Below are positions 31,735 through 42,815 of a DNA stretch of 64,000 nucleotides, one piece after another. The DNA is from Symbiodinium natans (lineage: Eukaryota; Sar; Dinophyceae; Suessiales; Symbiodiniaceae), in NCBI GenBank assembly GCA_905221605.1, contig CAJNDS010002365.1, positions 186,001 to 250,000 on the forward strand, read 5' to 3'. The notes below the pieces were generated by a model. The model had not been told where the DNA came from and ran no database searches. It worked only from the letters and a program-made list of their open reading frames with translations. The translations under genes and the position numbers were made by a program. The number at the start of each line of letters is the position of its first letter. The stretch's first letter is position 1.

Positions 31735-34700
31735 AGCCCTCGCAGGCGCTGCGGCCAGGAGGCGCCTCTCGCAAGGTCTGCTCGCGCAGTCGGTGCTGGA
31801 AGTGCTCGCTCAGCGCCCCCAGCAGAGCCATCGAGCGCCAGAGACGCCACAATGGCAAGCGCGTTTCCGGAGTGCCCAGGCACAGGCAACGTGCAGCCTC
31901 CGTCACGGCAGCGTGGATCACCTCAGGACCCACATGTCCTATTTGCTCCGGTCCGCAAAAGCTCATCACTTCCATCCCAGGAGATGGTGCAGCAAACCAG
32001 TTTTGAAAGGTTCGGACGTCAGAGGTGATATGCCCATGATCACAGAGGTATAGCGTGAACTACTTTGTTTTGCAACACCGAACATATAATGACACAGAGA
32101 GGCGAAACACCGCCAGCCCGAGGCCCGAGGTGGCAAATTTCCAAAAGCTCGAACACCTTGTCCCTCAAAAAGACGATTCTCCCCGGATACGAAATTCCGA
32201 AAGTACCGAGTCGAGCACCTCAGCGTCCTCCACCGCGATCCTGCTAAGGGCCACCAGAAATGAAGAGATCGGAAGGAAGATGCCGGCGTCCTGAGAGGCA
32301 AAGGCTGTTCCCATTCCCGAGTCCACGACGCTGCATACACTACAGAACTTGCTAAGCGGCGAGTCATGTGCATCATGTAAGCAGTCCTCAGCCTGCCAAA
32401 GTAGTGCAAGCCCTTGCTCATGCTGCAATGAGTTTTCGCACGCGCCGATGGCCGTACTGATGCTGACATCGGTAATCGGCACTCCCGCATTCTCCATTTG
32501 ATTTAAGCATTGCAGTGCCCTTTGCCAGGCTGACTCCCCTAATCCCCATGCGAAGTTGGATGCGAAGGATGCGAGCAACGCGTTCCAAGCGATGGAGTTG
32601 CTTTGAATGCTGTCCTGCGCAATAAGTTCCAGGACGCCAAGGCTCTGCTCCCACAGGCTTGCTCTTGAAAGGGTGCTCATTGCTGCGCTGCAGCCTATCA
32701 CGTCGCGCTGCAGCCGCTTGGCGCTCATGTCGCTCAGAAGTTTCAGGACCGAGCTGTTCGACGAGGTGCTCGCCGACGCCTCACAGGCACTGATGGCCTC
32801 GGAAGAGACTTATACGTCACTGCCCAAGGCCAGCCAACCTCTGGGAGCCATCATGGAACAAGAGAGGGCATGAGAGGGCCACGTGCAGCACGGGCACAGC
32901 ATTGAAGCAAGCCGCATCTGCGCCTGCGGTACAAGCGGTACGCATCCCTAGAATCAGCGTGGCGCCTACGACATAAGACATAGGCTGCTGCTGGCATCTG
33001 GCCCTGCCTACCATGTCCTCCTCCATGTCACGAAGAAGCTGCAAAGCCCGAGGCCAGGACACCCGAGCGAGAACCTCGCAAGAATGCTTCATGTTGCTGC
33101 CAGGCCGCGGGTTCTATAGGTCTCCAATAGTCTCCAAATATGCCGATTTGAAAGAATGTCTCCCCAAATCTGGAAAGCCAAGAAGCGGCAATGCCTGCGC
33201 AGTACGCAGCCTCGTTGAGTCGCCGTTGCTTGACCTCCTGAGTTTCAATTGACAGCACATTCTAATACATTCTAACGATTTCTAACGGTTGCTTGCAGGA
33301 TGTAGTGTGCACAGCTTTCTTCACGGCATGTTCATGCGGGGCATGATCTTGTCTGAGATCCCCGCGTCCAAAAGGGCCACAGCGGCTTGCCAGGCAAGGT
33401 GTTCGCCACATGCAACAAGAAGTGCACTGAACACGCGGCTCTCGTCCACCATTCTGAAGGGGCGAGCTTGCCGTGCAAGGCAGTCGATTCCAACCTCCTC
33501 AGATGCGCCCCCAGACATGCCCTACCGGTCCTACTAGTACCACATCCTAAGCCTTGCTGCGGCTTGGAGAACCTGCTCAGAGACAGCTCATCACTATGCA
33601 GTCAAGATTAATGTGAAGACTGCCCGACAACATGTAAGGCCTTTGGCTCGCGAGTCTCCCACATCCCGTGTGCAATAGGTGCGGTCATAGACAGGCTTTG
33701 AACGTAGCTGTCAGGCTGCAAGTTGTGAAGCACTGCCTGCTGAACCAGGCCGAGGGCCAAGTGCCATTGTTGCTGCGTTTGCAACTCCATCATGGCCGCG
33801 CCCATGCTGAACACATCTTTGTATTCTCGTGCCTCAACCAGCAACTGAAGACAGCGGGCCCATTCACCGTGAAGCTCTGAAATCAAGCTTGACAGCTTCA
33901 GAGGACGCCTGTGCCAGACTCGGAACATCTCAAGGGCAAGCACCCACTGCCGGCCCAAGGCTTTCATGGCCGAATTTCCGCAAACCTTGTTGGCCACCAC
34001 ACGCTGGGAAGACATCAGCCAGAGAACCCTGCCGGCCTGCTGCCAGGGAAGAGCCTCGTCGCCGGAAAGAGCGGACGAAAAGCAAACCACATCGGGTCTC
34101 ATCCCCCAAAGCGGCAAGTGACAAAGCAACTCGACTGATCGATGCCAAGGCAATGAAGTCATAGTGGCGCTGTACGAGAACAAATCCGGCAGCATCGTCG
34201 GGGCAAATGCGGAGCTCAACAGATGAAAGGCACGTCCCCAAGATGTTCGACACACGCTGAGGAGCACGTTGGAGCAGATGGCGTCCTCAACAACATATAG
34301 GGTGACAGCACTGAGTTTGAGACACCATCGGATTAAGAAACGAACGCCCTCTGCCAGCTTCAATTGAGACATCGAGGCACCCCCGAGAGCCAATGTCACG
34401 TTTGGATACATTTGGTGGCTTCGCACACGGCCCGAAATTCAAACAATCTGGGTTGGATGTCAATGCAAGTTGACATTGAAGATTGAAGGGGATAGATTTC
34501 TTAACTTAGTGATGAAGCGCTGGACGTCTTCTTTCGGAGGGGGCGAATTAGGTGAATACACCTTATTGAGGCACTCACTCTTCTTTGTAAGAAATCGAAC
34601 TATTGAGGCATCGAGAGTACCCTCGAATTGTGGCGGAGCTTTGAGACATACTGAAAATCACAGCAGTATTCTCATCGAAAACTAGACGCTGTCACCGTCT

Positions 34701-35297
34701 TAATTATTCTGCAATACATGCCGGCTCCACATCCATTGCAGCTGACTTCGTTTAAGGCTAGTTGATGGGCCTGCTGCCGAGTCGCTGGCATCAATCCGCC
34801 GCAGCGCATGTGGGAAAACAGCGACAAGCCAGCTTTCCAGGAAGCGGTGGCTTCAAAAGAGGAGATGCAGGTGCTGTAGATGATGTTGTTGCTCTGCAAC
34901 TTTCGCGAACTCAACCTTGGCTGCCGACGACGAATGCCGCTTAAACACCTGCCCAACAATAGCCCCGTCATTACTTTGCCATTGCTCACAAAAGGCAGCC
35001 CAGAAGCTCACAAAGAAGTTGCAGAGTAGCTTCCCAGTAGGCAGCGACAGCGCAAGCCTTCATGACGATGCCATAGCTGACATGGTCCACTTCGCAGGCC
35101 GCTTCCAGGAGGCACTGCAGACTGATGAGCGCCAACTCCCAGAGGCCTTTCTTTTGAGAGGCTTTCAGGGCAGAGCGGATGCCAATCTGACTGGGGCTTT
35201 GTGGCAACTGCCCCAAGGTCACCGTCACAGCGTCTGCGAGCTTGGTCTTGGCGATCTTAGCGCCCGAGCTGGCCCCGATAGTCCCAATACAACACAT
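31735..35297 (-). CDS. Pentatricopeptide-repeat (PPR) protein, multi-exon
   Basis: At least seven exon groups carry the 35-residue PPR helix pair in the form usual in dinoflagellates (xxYxxxIxAC...WxxALxLLxxM). Segments: 35240-35010 (EVDHVSYGIVMKACAVAAYW), 34900-34790 (NNIIYSTCISSFEATASWKA), 34430-33620 (continuous, several repeats such as PDLFSYSATMTSLPWHRSVE), 33480-33350 (VFSALLVACGEHLAWQAAVA), 33070-32960 (WPRALQLLRDMEED), 32720-32170 (DVIGCSAAMSTLSRASLWEQ and SISTAIGACENSLQHEQGLA) and 31900-31740. PPR proteins bind single-stranded organellar RNA and act in editing, splicing or stability. The N-terminal targeting exon and the true ends are not identified. No DYW or SMR domain seen. Confidence 0.82.
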
Positions 35298-36332
35298 CCG
35301 AGAGCAGCGTATGGCCCTCTGATGCTTTGTTCGAGTATTCCACAGGACAGAGAGCCTGGGGGACTACGCTCAACCATCTTCCCTCAGGTCTCTAATTCCA
35401 CCACACGAGCCGAAGCTGGATTCTATCTGGAGTCTATTCATGTCTCTTCAGCTCTTCTGTTCCTCTAACAATGCCCTGCATGCATCCAAGCATGCCAGGG
35501 GGCTGCATACTTTTCTTGTCGGGCGCACGTTGAGTCTTTGGGTTGTCTTTCGAAGCCCAAAAAGCCTCGAGCTGTTTCTGAGTGTGTCACTCAGATATGG
35601 CTCTGAGGCTCTAGTTTGCTCAGAGTTCCTGGAGCAAGGATCTGATGAGGACTAAACTTTCAAGCAAAACAAGCACCTTCAGTCGAGGGCCTCTAAACAT
35701 GTTAATTGCTGTTTGTTCGTCCCGTTGGTTTCGCAGGAACTCTCACTAAGCATGTACAAGCCAAGGTGAGGCTGCAGTCAGACTGAAAGAGAAATGCTCC
35801 GTTCATGCTTTGTCCCCATCCCGTCCAGCAGTTCTGTCGAGAAAGGTTCGGAAAGAATCACCATGGCAGTACAGGCTCGGCGCGTCTCAGCTTGCTTCCC
35901 CTCACGAGGTGACTCTGCACAAGTCATGTGCCTCAACTCAATCTTGCCAGTCTGGAAAAACGAGTTCTCGGGACAGCATCAGGGGACTCGGGGACGAACT
36001 CAGTGCCACAAGATGCACCGAGGTCCCTCTGCACAGAGTCACATCTGCTCTGTTGGGCGGCTCCACCCCGCATCCCATCAGCTTTCTGGCGCTCTTGTGC
36101 TAAGTACGACTGCTTAGCCACCCGAAACCAAACGAACACTGAAACTGGGAGCATATACATCATATACCCTGTACAACGATGAGCCCTATATGTTAGTAGG
36201 GTATATGAACCAGGACCACTTTTTGGGGTTCATCTGGTCATTCGGTCGAAACGTCACTTCTTCACAGAGGCAGCTCCGTTTGTTAATCCCGCAATGAATG
36301 GCGCAAAGGGACAAAGCCGAAGGACAAAGGGA
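35298..36332. other. No gene identified
   Basis: Both strands have frames of 70-110 codons (for example 35794-36117) without motifs. The 5' exon of the PPR gene may lie here. Confidence 0.4.
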
Positions 36333-36397
36333 TTTTAGGGTTTTAGGGTTTAGGGCGTTTAGGGGTTAAAGGTTTGAGGGTTTTAGGGTTTTCTCAC
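36333..36397 (+). repeat. Interstitial telomere-like tract
   Basis: Repeated TTTTAGGG/TTTAGGG and variants over about 60 bp on the plus strand. Confidence 0.85.
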
Positions 36398-36689
36398 CCC
36401 ACACATCCTTGCACCAGCTGCCAGATGCTTTCGCTGGACGGGATGCTCGAATCCAGCTTCCAAACGAGAATTTGTCAAACTTGGAGGTGCTGTGCGGCAG
36501 ATATATACAGGGAGTATGACATACAGAGAGACATGCTACGCATGAGACCCTGAAAGAGCTAGCTTCCCTTGAACCTGCTTGGTGCTCTCTGATATCTGTT
36601 TCCTATAATCCTTAACATAGTCTCTCCATAAACCCGAAAAGGCATATGTGCGCTTTTTTGACCTGTAAGAAAACGCTGCTTACAGTGAC

Positions 36690-37150
36690 CTTCTCTTGTC
36701 ATCCTTCTGGCACAGACGGCAGTCAAATCTACAGAGCATCCCACGCAGGAGCTGGCGATGCCTGGACACATGCTTAACGCCTGCAGCCAGGATGCAAACA
36801 ACTAGGATCAGCAAGGTTTGGTGGTGGAGTATGCATGTGACATCCTGGCAATGCAGAAAGAAAATGGATGCAATGGCAACAAGGCGACCTTCACTTCCCT
36901 TCACTTCCCTTAGAGCGGAACAGAATGTCAAAGCGCAAGCTTTCTCTTTGAGGCTACCCCTTTGTGAAGCTTCTGCTGTGATGCCACTGCCTCTGTCCGC
37001 CGCTTCACGCGGGTGAGCAAGGCCCCTACAACTGCTCGACACATCGCTAGGCTAAAGGATCCGGACTGGTTGGGCCTCGGATTTGGGCTTTTGCGTTTCT
37101 TCTCGCTCATGGAAGAACATGCGCTACTTGGTACCTGCCTGCTGAACACC
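36690..37150 (-). CDS. Hypothetical exon with a possible membrane segment
   Basis: The minus frame has a hydrophobic run, TLLILVVCILAAGVKHV, followed by a basic, Cys-containing tail (LCRFDCRLCQKDDKRR). No family recognised; could be non-coding. Confidence 0.25.
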
Positions 37151-38804
37151 ATTTATGGAAGCATGGTTCTTACATATTGAGACGTATACCTCTGTTGGCA
37201 CAAATCGCCCTGAACATGGCAAAGGACTTTCACGATGCCCTCACATTGCTCCGCCGAGGGCAACTTGAGCAGTTTGGAGGGCCAAGGCGCGTGGGATTGG
37301 CGTCCCAACTTTGTTGGCACATGCAGATTCACAAGGATGGGTATTGTGCTGCAGTTCGCAGTACTGCCGGAGATTGGCCAAGTGCCTGTCTTTGCAACAA
37401 AAGAGGTATACTATGCGCATATATATATATATACTTATACATATATGATCATATATGTACACATACATGGTACATATGCACATGTACATTAAAGGGATTA
37501 TGTGTTTATAACTTTGCACTTCTTGAGGATGCAATCCGGAAGCCAGCAAAATGCAGCTCTGCAATGTGCAGGGCTCTGACGTACTAGCCAAACTGCGTCT
37601 CTCCAGTCGTAAGCTGGACATAAAGTTGGCCCCTGGAGGGGAGGAGGCTTGCAAATCAGCCTCCAGCCTAGAGGCCGCAGAGATCGCCCGAGAACAAGCT
37701 GAGCACCCGGTTCTGGCGCTTTGCCGGCCTGGGTTATCCTTGGTTGACCCTGAGCTGACATAGCTTCTCTCCCAGTATTTTTGAGGGCTTACTCTGCTAT
37801 GAGGGGTGTCAATACCCCGAGTTCAGACTTAAATGGCGCAAAGTGCACTCAAACATGGCAACAAATCAGATCGAGCACGACTGTCACTCTCTTCGCGCGC
37901 TGTACATGTACTGTCCCATCCTCCGTCCCACTCGCGGCGCAGAGTATGGGCCTCAAAATGGCGTTTAGTTTATTGTGAGGGATCCTCTGCGACCTCCGCA
38001 AATTGCAAGAGCCTCTATACACTTTCATGTATTTCTTTGTAACACGGAGAGGATAGCCAGGATCCGCTCACCGGTGCAATCCGTATCCCTTGCAGACCTC
38101 TTGTCTGCGTTGCGAGCTTTGCTTGTGGCGGTGGCCGGAAGAGCCACTCTCATACCTGGGTGGCGAGCAGTCCCATGATGAGATGTCTTATCACATCTCC
38201 AAGCTGCACAACACAATGCTGGGTCAGGTAAGGGGTCGCCCTCTTACAATGCGGCTCTTGAATTTAGGATACCCCAAACTGGACAAATCTGGATGTTTTA
38301 GAGAACTGTCATGGTGGACTAGGTGGGCCATAGGCTCTGGCCCGGCGCCCAGGGTGGAGCCGCGGGTTTCGAGCCCTGCGTTGTCTGGTCGGGGCTCCTG
38401 AACACGCACGGCGCAATTCCGCATCCTCGACTTCCATGCTCAGCAAATCTTCGCAAGTCGGGCCCCCAGACGTCCCAAGGCGTCTTGCAACATTACCATC
38501 AAAGACTTACGAGCTCTCCCTGAGCTCTCCTGATGCCAGTGGAGTGCAGTTCATAGCGGAATATACCTCGGAGTTACACCACAACATGTCTATTTCCGCC
38601 AACAGAGCTGATAGGTGAGTTGTCTAAGCTGACCTCTGTCATGGCGATTTCCGACACAAGGAGCGACGATCTGAGCTCCAGGCTGCAGGGTCGGTGATTT
38701 GCCAGACTGTCAAAAGAGGCTGTGGGAAATCTGCGAATGCTTCGGACAGACCCTGAGACATACTATCATATTCTAGAAATTACATGTTATATACAATAGG
38801 TGTG
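37151..38804. other. No confident gene; simple repeats and weak exons
   Basis: 37418-37480 is a TATA/ACAT-rich tract. A plus segment at 37290-37405 (FTRMGIVLQFAVLPEIGQVP) ends at a GTATAC donor-like site and is the best exon candidate, but it has no partner. 38232-38287 shows short matches to element B at 16115-16238. Confidence 0.35.
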
Positions 38805-38807
38805 CAA

Positions 38808-38845
<38 letters not shown>

Positions 38846-38943
38846 CAATATATATATATATATTCATACATGTTATATATGAAAGTCGACAACGTATACG
38901 TAAATATGTGTGTGTGTGGATATTGTGTATATGTGTATACATG

Positions 38944-38984
<41 letters not shown>

Positions 38985-38990
38985 TTTAAT
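38805..38990. repeat. TA, TG and T microsatellites
   Basis: (TA)n at 38810-38835, (TG)n, further (TA)n to 38975, then a T run. Confidence 0.95.
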
Positions 38991-40656
38991 AAGATTCTTA
39001 AGGCTGTTCTCGAAAACACCTAAGAAGCCACCAGAAGAACCCCCCTGCTGCCACAGCCCCAAAAGGAAATTTGCCTCTTCCCAGGCCCGGGGTGTCGTGC
39101 CCAGACAGACCCTGTTTCCCCACCTCTCCCCTTTCAGGGTGTAGGGTTTGGGGCTTCCCAGCCCAAAAGACCCCTGAATGTGCATCGCGCCCCCCCCCTC
39201 TCCGCCTGTGCACTCCTTTTGGGAGGACCTACCAGGGCACAAAGCTCTGTTTTTCCGTGCCCCTACCACCACCAAAGACTCCCTGGGCAAGTTGATACAC
39301 CCACGGGCTTTCTGGATTTTCGACCGGCCGAGGCGGTTCATGCGCAGTGTTTACAACTTAGGCCAGCCCTAATTCGGGACACCACTGGAGTTTGGCACAA
39401 CTCGGCTCCTGCACCAGGAACGGGCCGGACGCTGGCGACTGGCGACATGGGCATTGCCTGCAGAGAGTCGAGGCTCTGCTGACTGCTTGCTTATCGATAC
39501 GTGCTTCTCTTGGCCTATATATGTTTGCTTAGGATTTGTTTGATGGTGAGTTGACCCTGTGCAATCCGGTGGCGGGGTGTGTGTTTGTGTGTGTGATCTA
39601 TGAGGTGAGATCGAGTGCGATCCCTGAGTGGCATTGCCACGACGTGAGATTCGGAGGATCGCGCCATCACGGCCATCAGCCCATGAAGGAGTGGGCCAGC
39701 CAGAATCATCCGACAAAAAAGGACAAAGACGATGCAGCAAACTCGCCATGTTGCACCGACCGCAAGACAGCAGCAGCTTCATGGTGATCGCCTGAGAGGC
39801 CTCCTGTGCTCAGTCCTTGCTTTGTTTCGGTCAGAATCAGAATCACGCAGCTTTGTCAGAGAAGAAGACGGCCACAGGGTTGAGCTTCACACACATTGAA
39901 AACTTGAGTTCCACGTATGGATAGTATGGATGGCTTGCACGAGAAGCAGGTGATGAGAAAGAAACACGTGCTCGTCTGGTCAGAGCCCCAGGATGCCCCC
40001 AAGCCCCATGCCGTGTGACGTGCGCGACGTGCTTGAGCCTACGGCCTTTTATATGCAGAGCCAACACTGTGGCTAGGCAACGAAACCCAACGCATGCGGG
40101 ACACCAAAAGCCCACAAAGCTCTCCTGTCTGGCACTGTTTGCGTAGCTTCGTTTAGCTTCTGATGGACTTACATGGACTTGCAAGCGCTACAAATCGCTA
40201 CCAGTAGTATGCTCAGCACACCATATTTACCGCCGCAACCCTTCAGTTCACCCTGGGGCCTCCTGAGCTTGGGCGATAGGCTGAGCTGGAAAGGTCAATG
40301 TGGGGAGCCTGGCCAGAGAACGCGCCGTACCCCATGCATTTGTGCCGCGCACTGCAGGCACTCAGGTGACTATGCGACATAAAACAAAACGGCTGAGCTT
40401 CCAACAGCGGAGGGTTGACAATCCCTTGCAAGGCCTTGTCGAAAAGCCGCAAGGGTTGCTGTGTTGCTGTCGGGTAAGAGGATGATAGGATTGCTTGGCC
40501 GAGCTACCCCTTGGACAATTTCTGGAGCTGTAGATGCCCCTCCACACAACGATCTTGCTCAGATCTTGATCTCAGCTTCCTGCCGTGCCAGATCCCACCC
40601 TCAGAGATTCCGACTTCTGAATGGAATTCGTAAAGAGCTCATGCAATGAGAAGCAA
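38991..40656. other. No gene identified
   Basis: 39130-39155 contains one or two degenerate TTTAGGG-like units. Frames on either strand lack motifs. Confidence 0.4.
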
Positions 40657-40854
40657 TCAAGCGTGACTGACAGGGAAGATCTGTGGAATCTGGAGTGCTG
40701 GGACCTGCGTAAATGACGCCAAACCCTCGGACTTGGGAAAAGCTCTTTTTTCCAGGTCGCAGAAACTCTCGTTCTCATTGCATACAAGAAGCACCATGCC
40801 ATTCTGCGTGAGTGGAATGGCGGCCACCTGCTGCTGGCTAGCAGGAGCTTGCAT
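40657..40854 (-). CDS. Hypothetical exon
   Basis: Minus frame: IPLTQNGMVLLVCNENESFC, then DLEKRAFPKSEGLASF. The amphipathic, protein-like pattern suggests a true exon; no family recognised. Confidence 0.3.
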   Translation of the reverse strand: MQAPASQQQVAAIPLTQNGMVLLVCNENESFCDLEKRAFPKSEGLASFTQVPALQIPQIFPVSHA

Positions 40855-41570
40855 CAGTCCACCCTATATGCAATCATATTGCGCATTGCCCGCTGGATGT
40901 GCACGCTGAGTCAACCCCAATCACCATCGTATTGAAAGGCACACTTCAGGCCGACAAGACTGCCAAAATGTTGCGCGCCTGTGGGCCAGGCTGCCTGAAA
41001 GGCTGCAGATTTCATGCGCAGTCTCATGTGGGGTTCTGGACTCTAGGCTAGGGGTCGGACCCTGGACCCTTAAGGTTGCATCCTTGGGTTTGGGGACCCA
41101 TCTACAAGATCTTTAAGGTAGTATCAGAGCCATATTAGGCGGGAACCACTAGCGGCAGGAACCCTCAGAAGAATTAGAACTTTGACCCCCAAACGCATCA
41201 GTTCTGAGACAAGGAGCGGTTGCGATGGGCCCTGCACGATCGGCTGGCCTGTTAAAGACTGCTCGCTCCGAAAAGGTGTAGGGCTTTAGGGTTCTAGGGT
41301 CCTCAAGACCCATTCTACCTCGGAAAACTGTTACATGCAAGCTTTCGAGTCGTCAGGACCACCACGCTCCCACACACCAATACCTCTCAGCTTCAAAAAC
41401 CTGCACACACAGTGAAGCACCTGGTGCCAAGGGTGGCGCGAAGGGCCCAGGCCTTGACAAAATGGATCTGGCGTGTTTTTCAAGGGTCTAGGGTTTAGGG
41501 CTTAGGGTACGACTCAGCGGTTCAGAGCCCGTCGAGCATCTGAGGCTGTGACGCCAGTGGGTCGGGCAAA
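40855..41570. other. No gene; two telomere-like patches
   Basis: Short TTTAGGG-type units at 41281-41297 and 41484-41512; nothing else supported. Confidence 0.5.
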
Positions 41571-42038
41571 TCAGAGCTGGAGAACACCTGAAGGACAAGT
41601 TATTTCTGCAAAATACTGACTCAGACCTGTCGTCCCCGACCTGCTGCGAAGGAACACGGCCATTGCAATAGGCAGCCCACTTCTCCCGTAGAATTGGCCT
41701 GACCAATGTTCTTCGACTGGGACTTGGCCGATGCTTTTGCCCTCCGGCGCTCTTTGCACAAGTTGCATCTGAGTTCCTGGCTCGTACTTGTCACGGACAA
41801 AGCCCGGGCCATCGCACAGTGGCGAAGAGAGCATTATCTGAGGCACAACGAGCCCAATTGTGACAAACTGATTGGAAGGATAGGAAGGTGCATGACAAGC
41901 AACAAAGTTTAACAGAGATGCGTCGGCCCTTGCAAACTTGGCCTGGCGAAGGTTCTTGCGCAGCATCGACAGGGTTTGGAGGTTGCTGCATACGCCTTTC
42001 ACCTCGGGTCTTGCCACTGTCGATGAGTATACAAACAT
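41571..42038 (-). CDS. Hypothetical open frame, 155 codons
   Basis: Continuous minus frame with LQTLSMLRKNLRQAKFARAD, SNQFVTIGLVVPQIMLSS, RDKYEPGTQMQLVQRAPEGK and SGQFYGRSGLPIAMAVFL. Length and composition are protein-like, but there is no recognisable domain. The 5' side meets an AT-rich tract (42035-42060) that may be intron. Confidence 0.4.
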   Translation of the reverse strand: MFVYSSTVARPEVKGVCSNLQTLSMLRKNLRQAKFARADASLLNFVACHAPSYPSNQFVTIGLVVPQIMLSSPLCDGPGFVRDKYEPGTQMQLVQRAPEGKSIGQVPVEEHWSGQFYGRSGLPIAMAVFLRSRSGTTGLSQYFAEITCPSGVLQL

Positions 42039-42815
42039 ATATATAATATATTATATATAACTTGGTCAGAGTCAGTATAGTCCTTGATGCAGCAATTCCG
42101 TTTCGAGCTTGTGTGATTTAGAGTGCTGGGGTTTGCTGGACTGAAGGAACTGTGAATGGGCTTGTGACTTGTGTACAGAGAGAGGCACCTTGGTCACGTA
42201 CTCCTCCTGGGTGCACAATGCGGGCCAGCACATGGTTCACGATGCGACGCGCACCATGGGATCATGGCAGAAACGTGTGTTGCAGCCCACATTTCTCCTG
42301 AGTGCTTGCAGAGAATTCGCCCAGGCCAACCGCTGTCATCAACGTGTGGCAGACCTGCGCTCAGCTTGACTCAACGTTGACATGCAGTGGAGGACAGCTT
42401 GCGCACCAACTGCACAACCAGACAGGAACACCATGCGCGAGTGTGCAAGTCTTTTCTGCGAGGGCTATTCAGGTCACGAGGTGCTTAGGACTGTGACGGG
42501 AGCTGCCGAGCTTCATCCCTCCACCAAGCGCGGACATCGGACAGCATGACCTGCGACGCACTTCGCAGGCCTCGCACACGCGCGCACCTGCTTGCAGTAT
42601 CCTGGCTTGCCTTGCAAGGCGACTTTGGCACTGAACAAACCGTTGGTGAAGCGTGCAGATCCGCAGTTGCTGGCTGAAAGGACACGTACAACGGACCGAC
42701 ATGGTTAACGAGGCTGCTGGGACATACAGCCATATGGCCATGTAGGACATCATTGCAGGACATCACGACTACACTACGACTACGCTACGACTACGGCACG
42801 ACTACGTCAGCGAGC
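42039..42815. other. No gene; short CTACGACTACG repeats
   Basis: 42764-42807 has about five degenerate copies of ACTACG(CT). No supported exon. Confidence 0.45.

Noticed and set aside
38355-38372. tRNA-like GGTTTCGAGCCC motif
   Set aside because: The T-arm stem does not pair fully and no upstream A box or cloverleaf fits.
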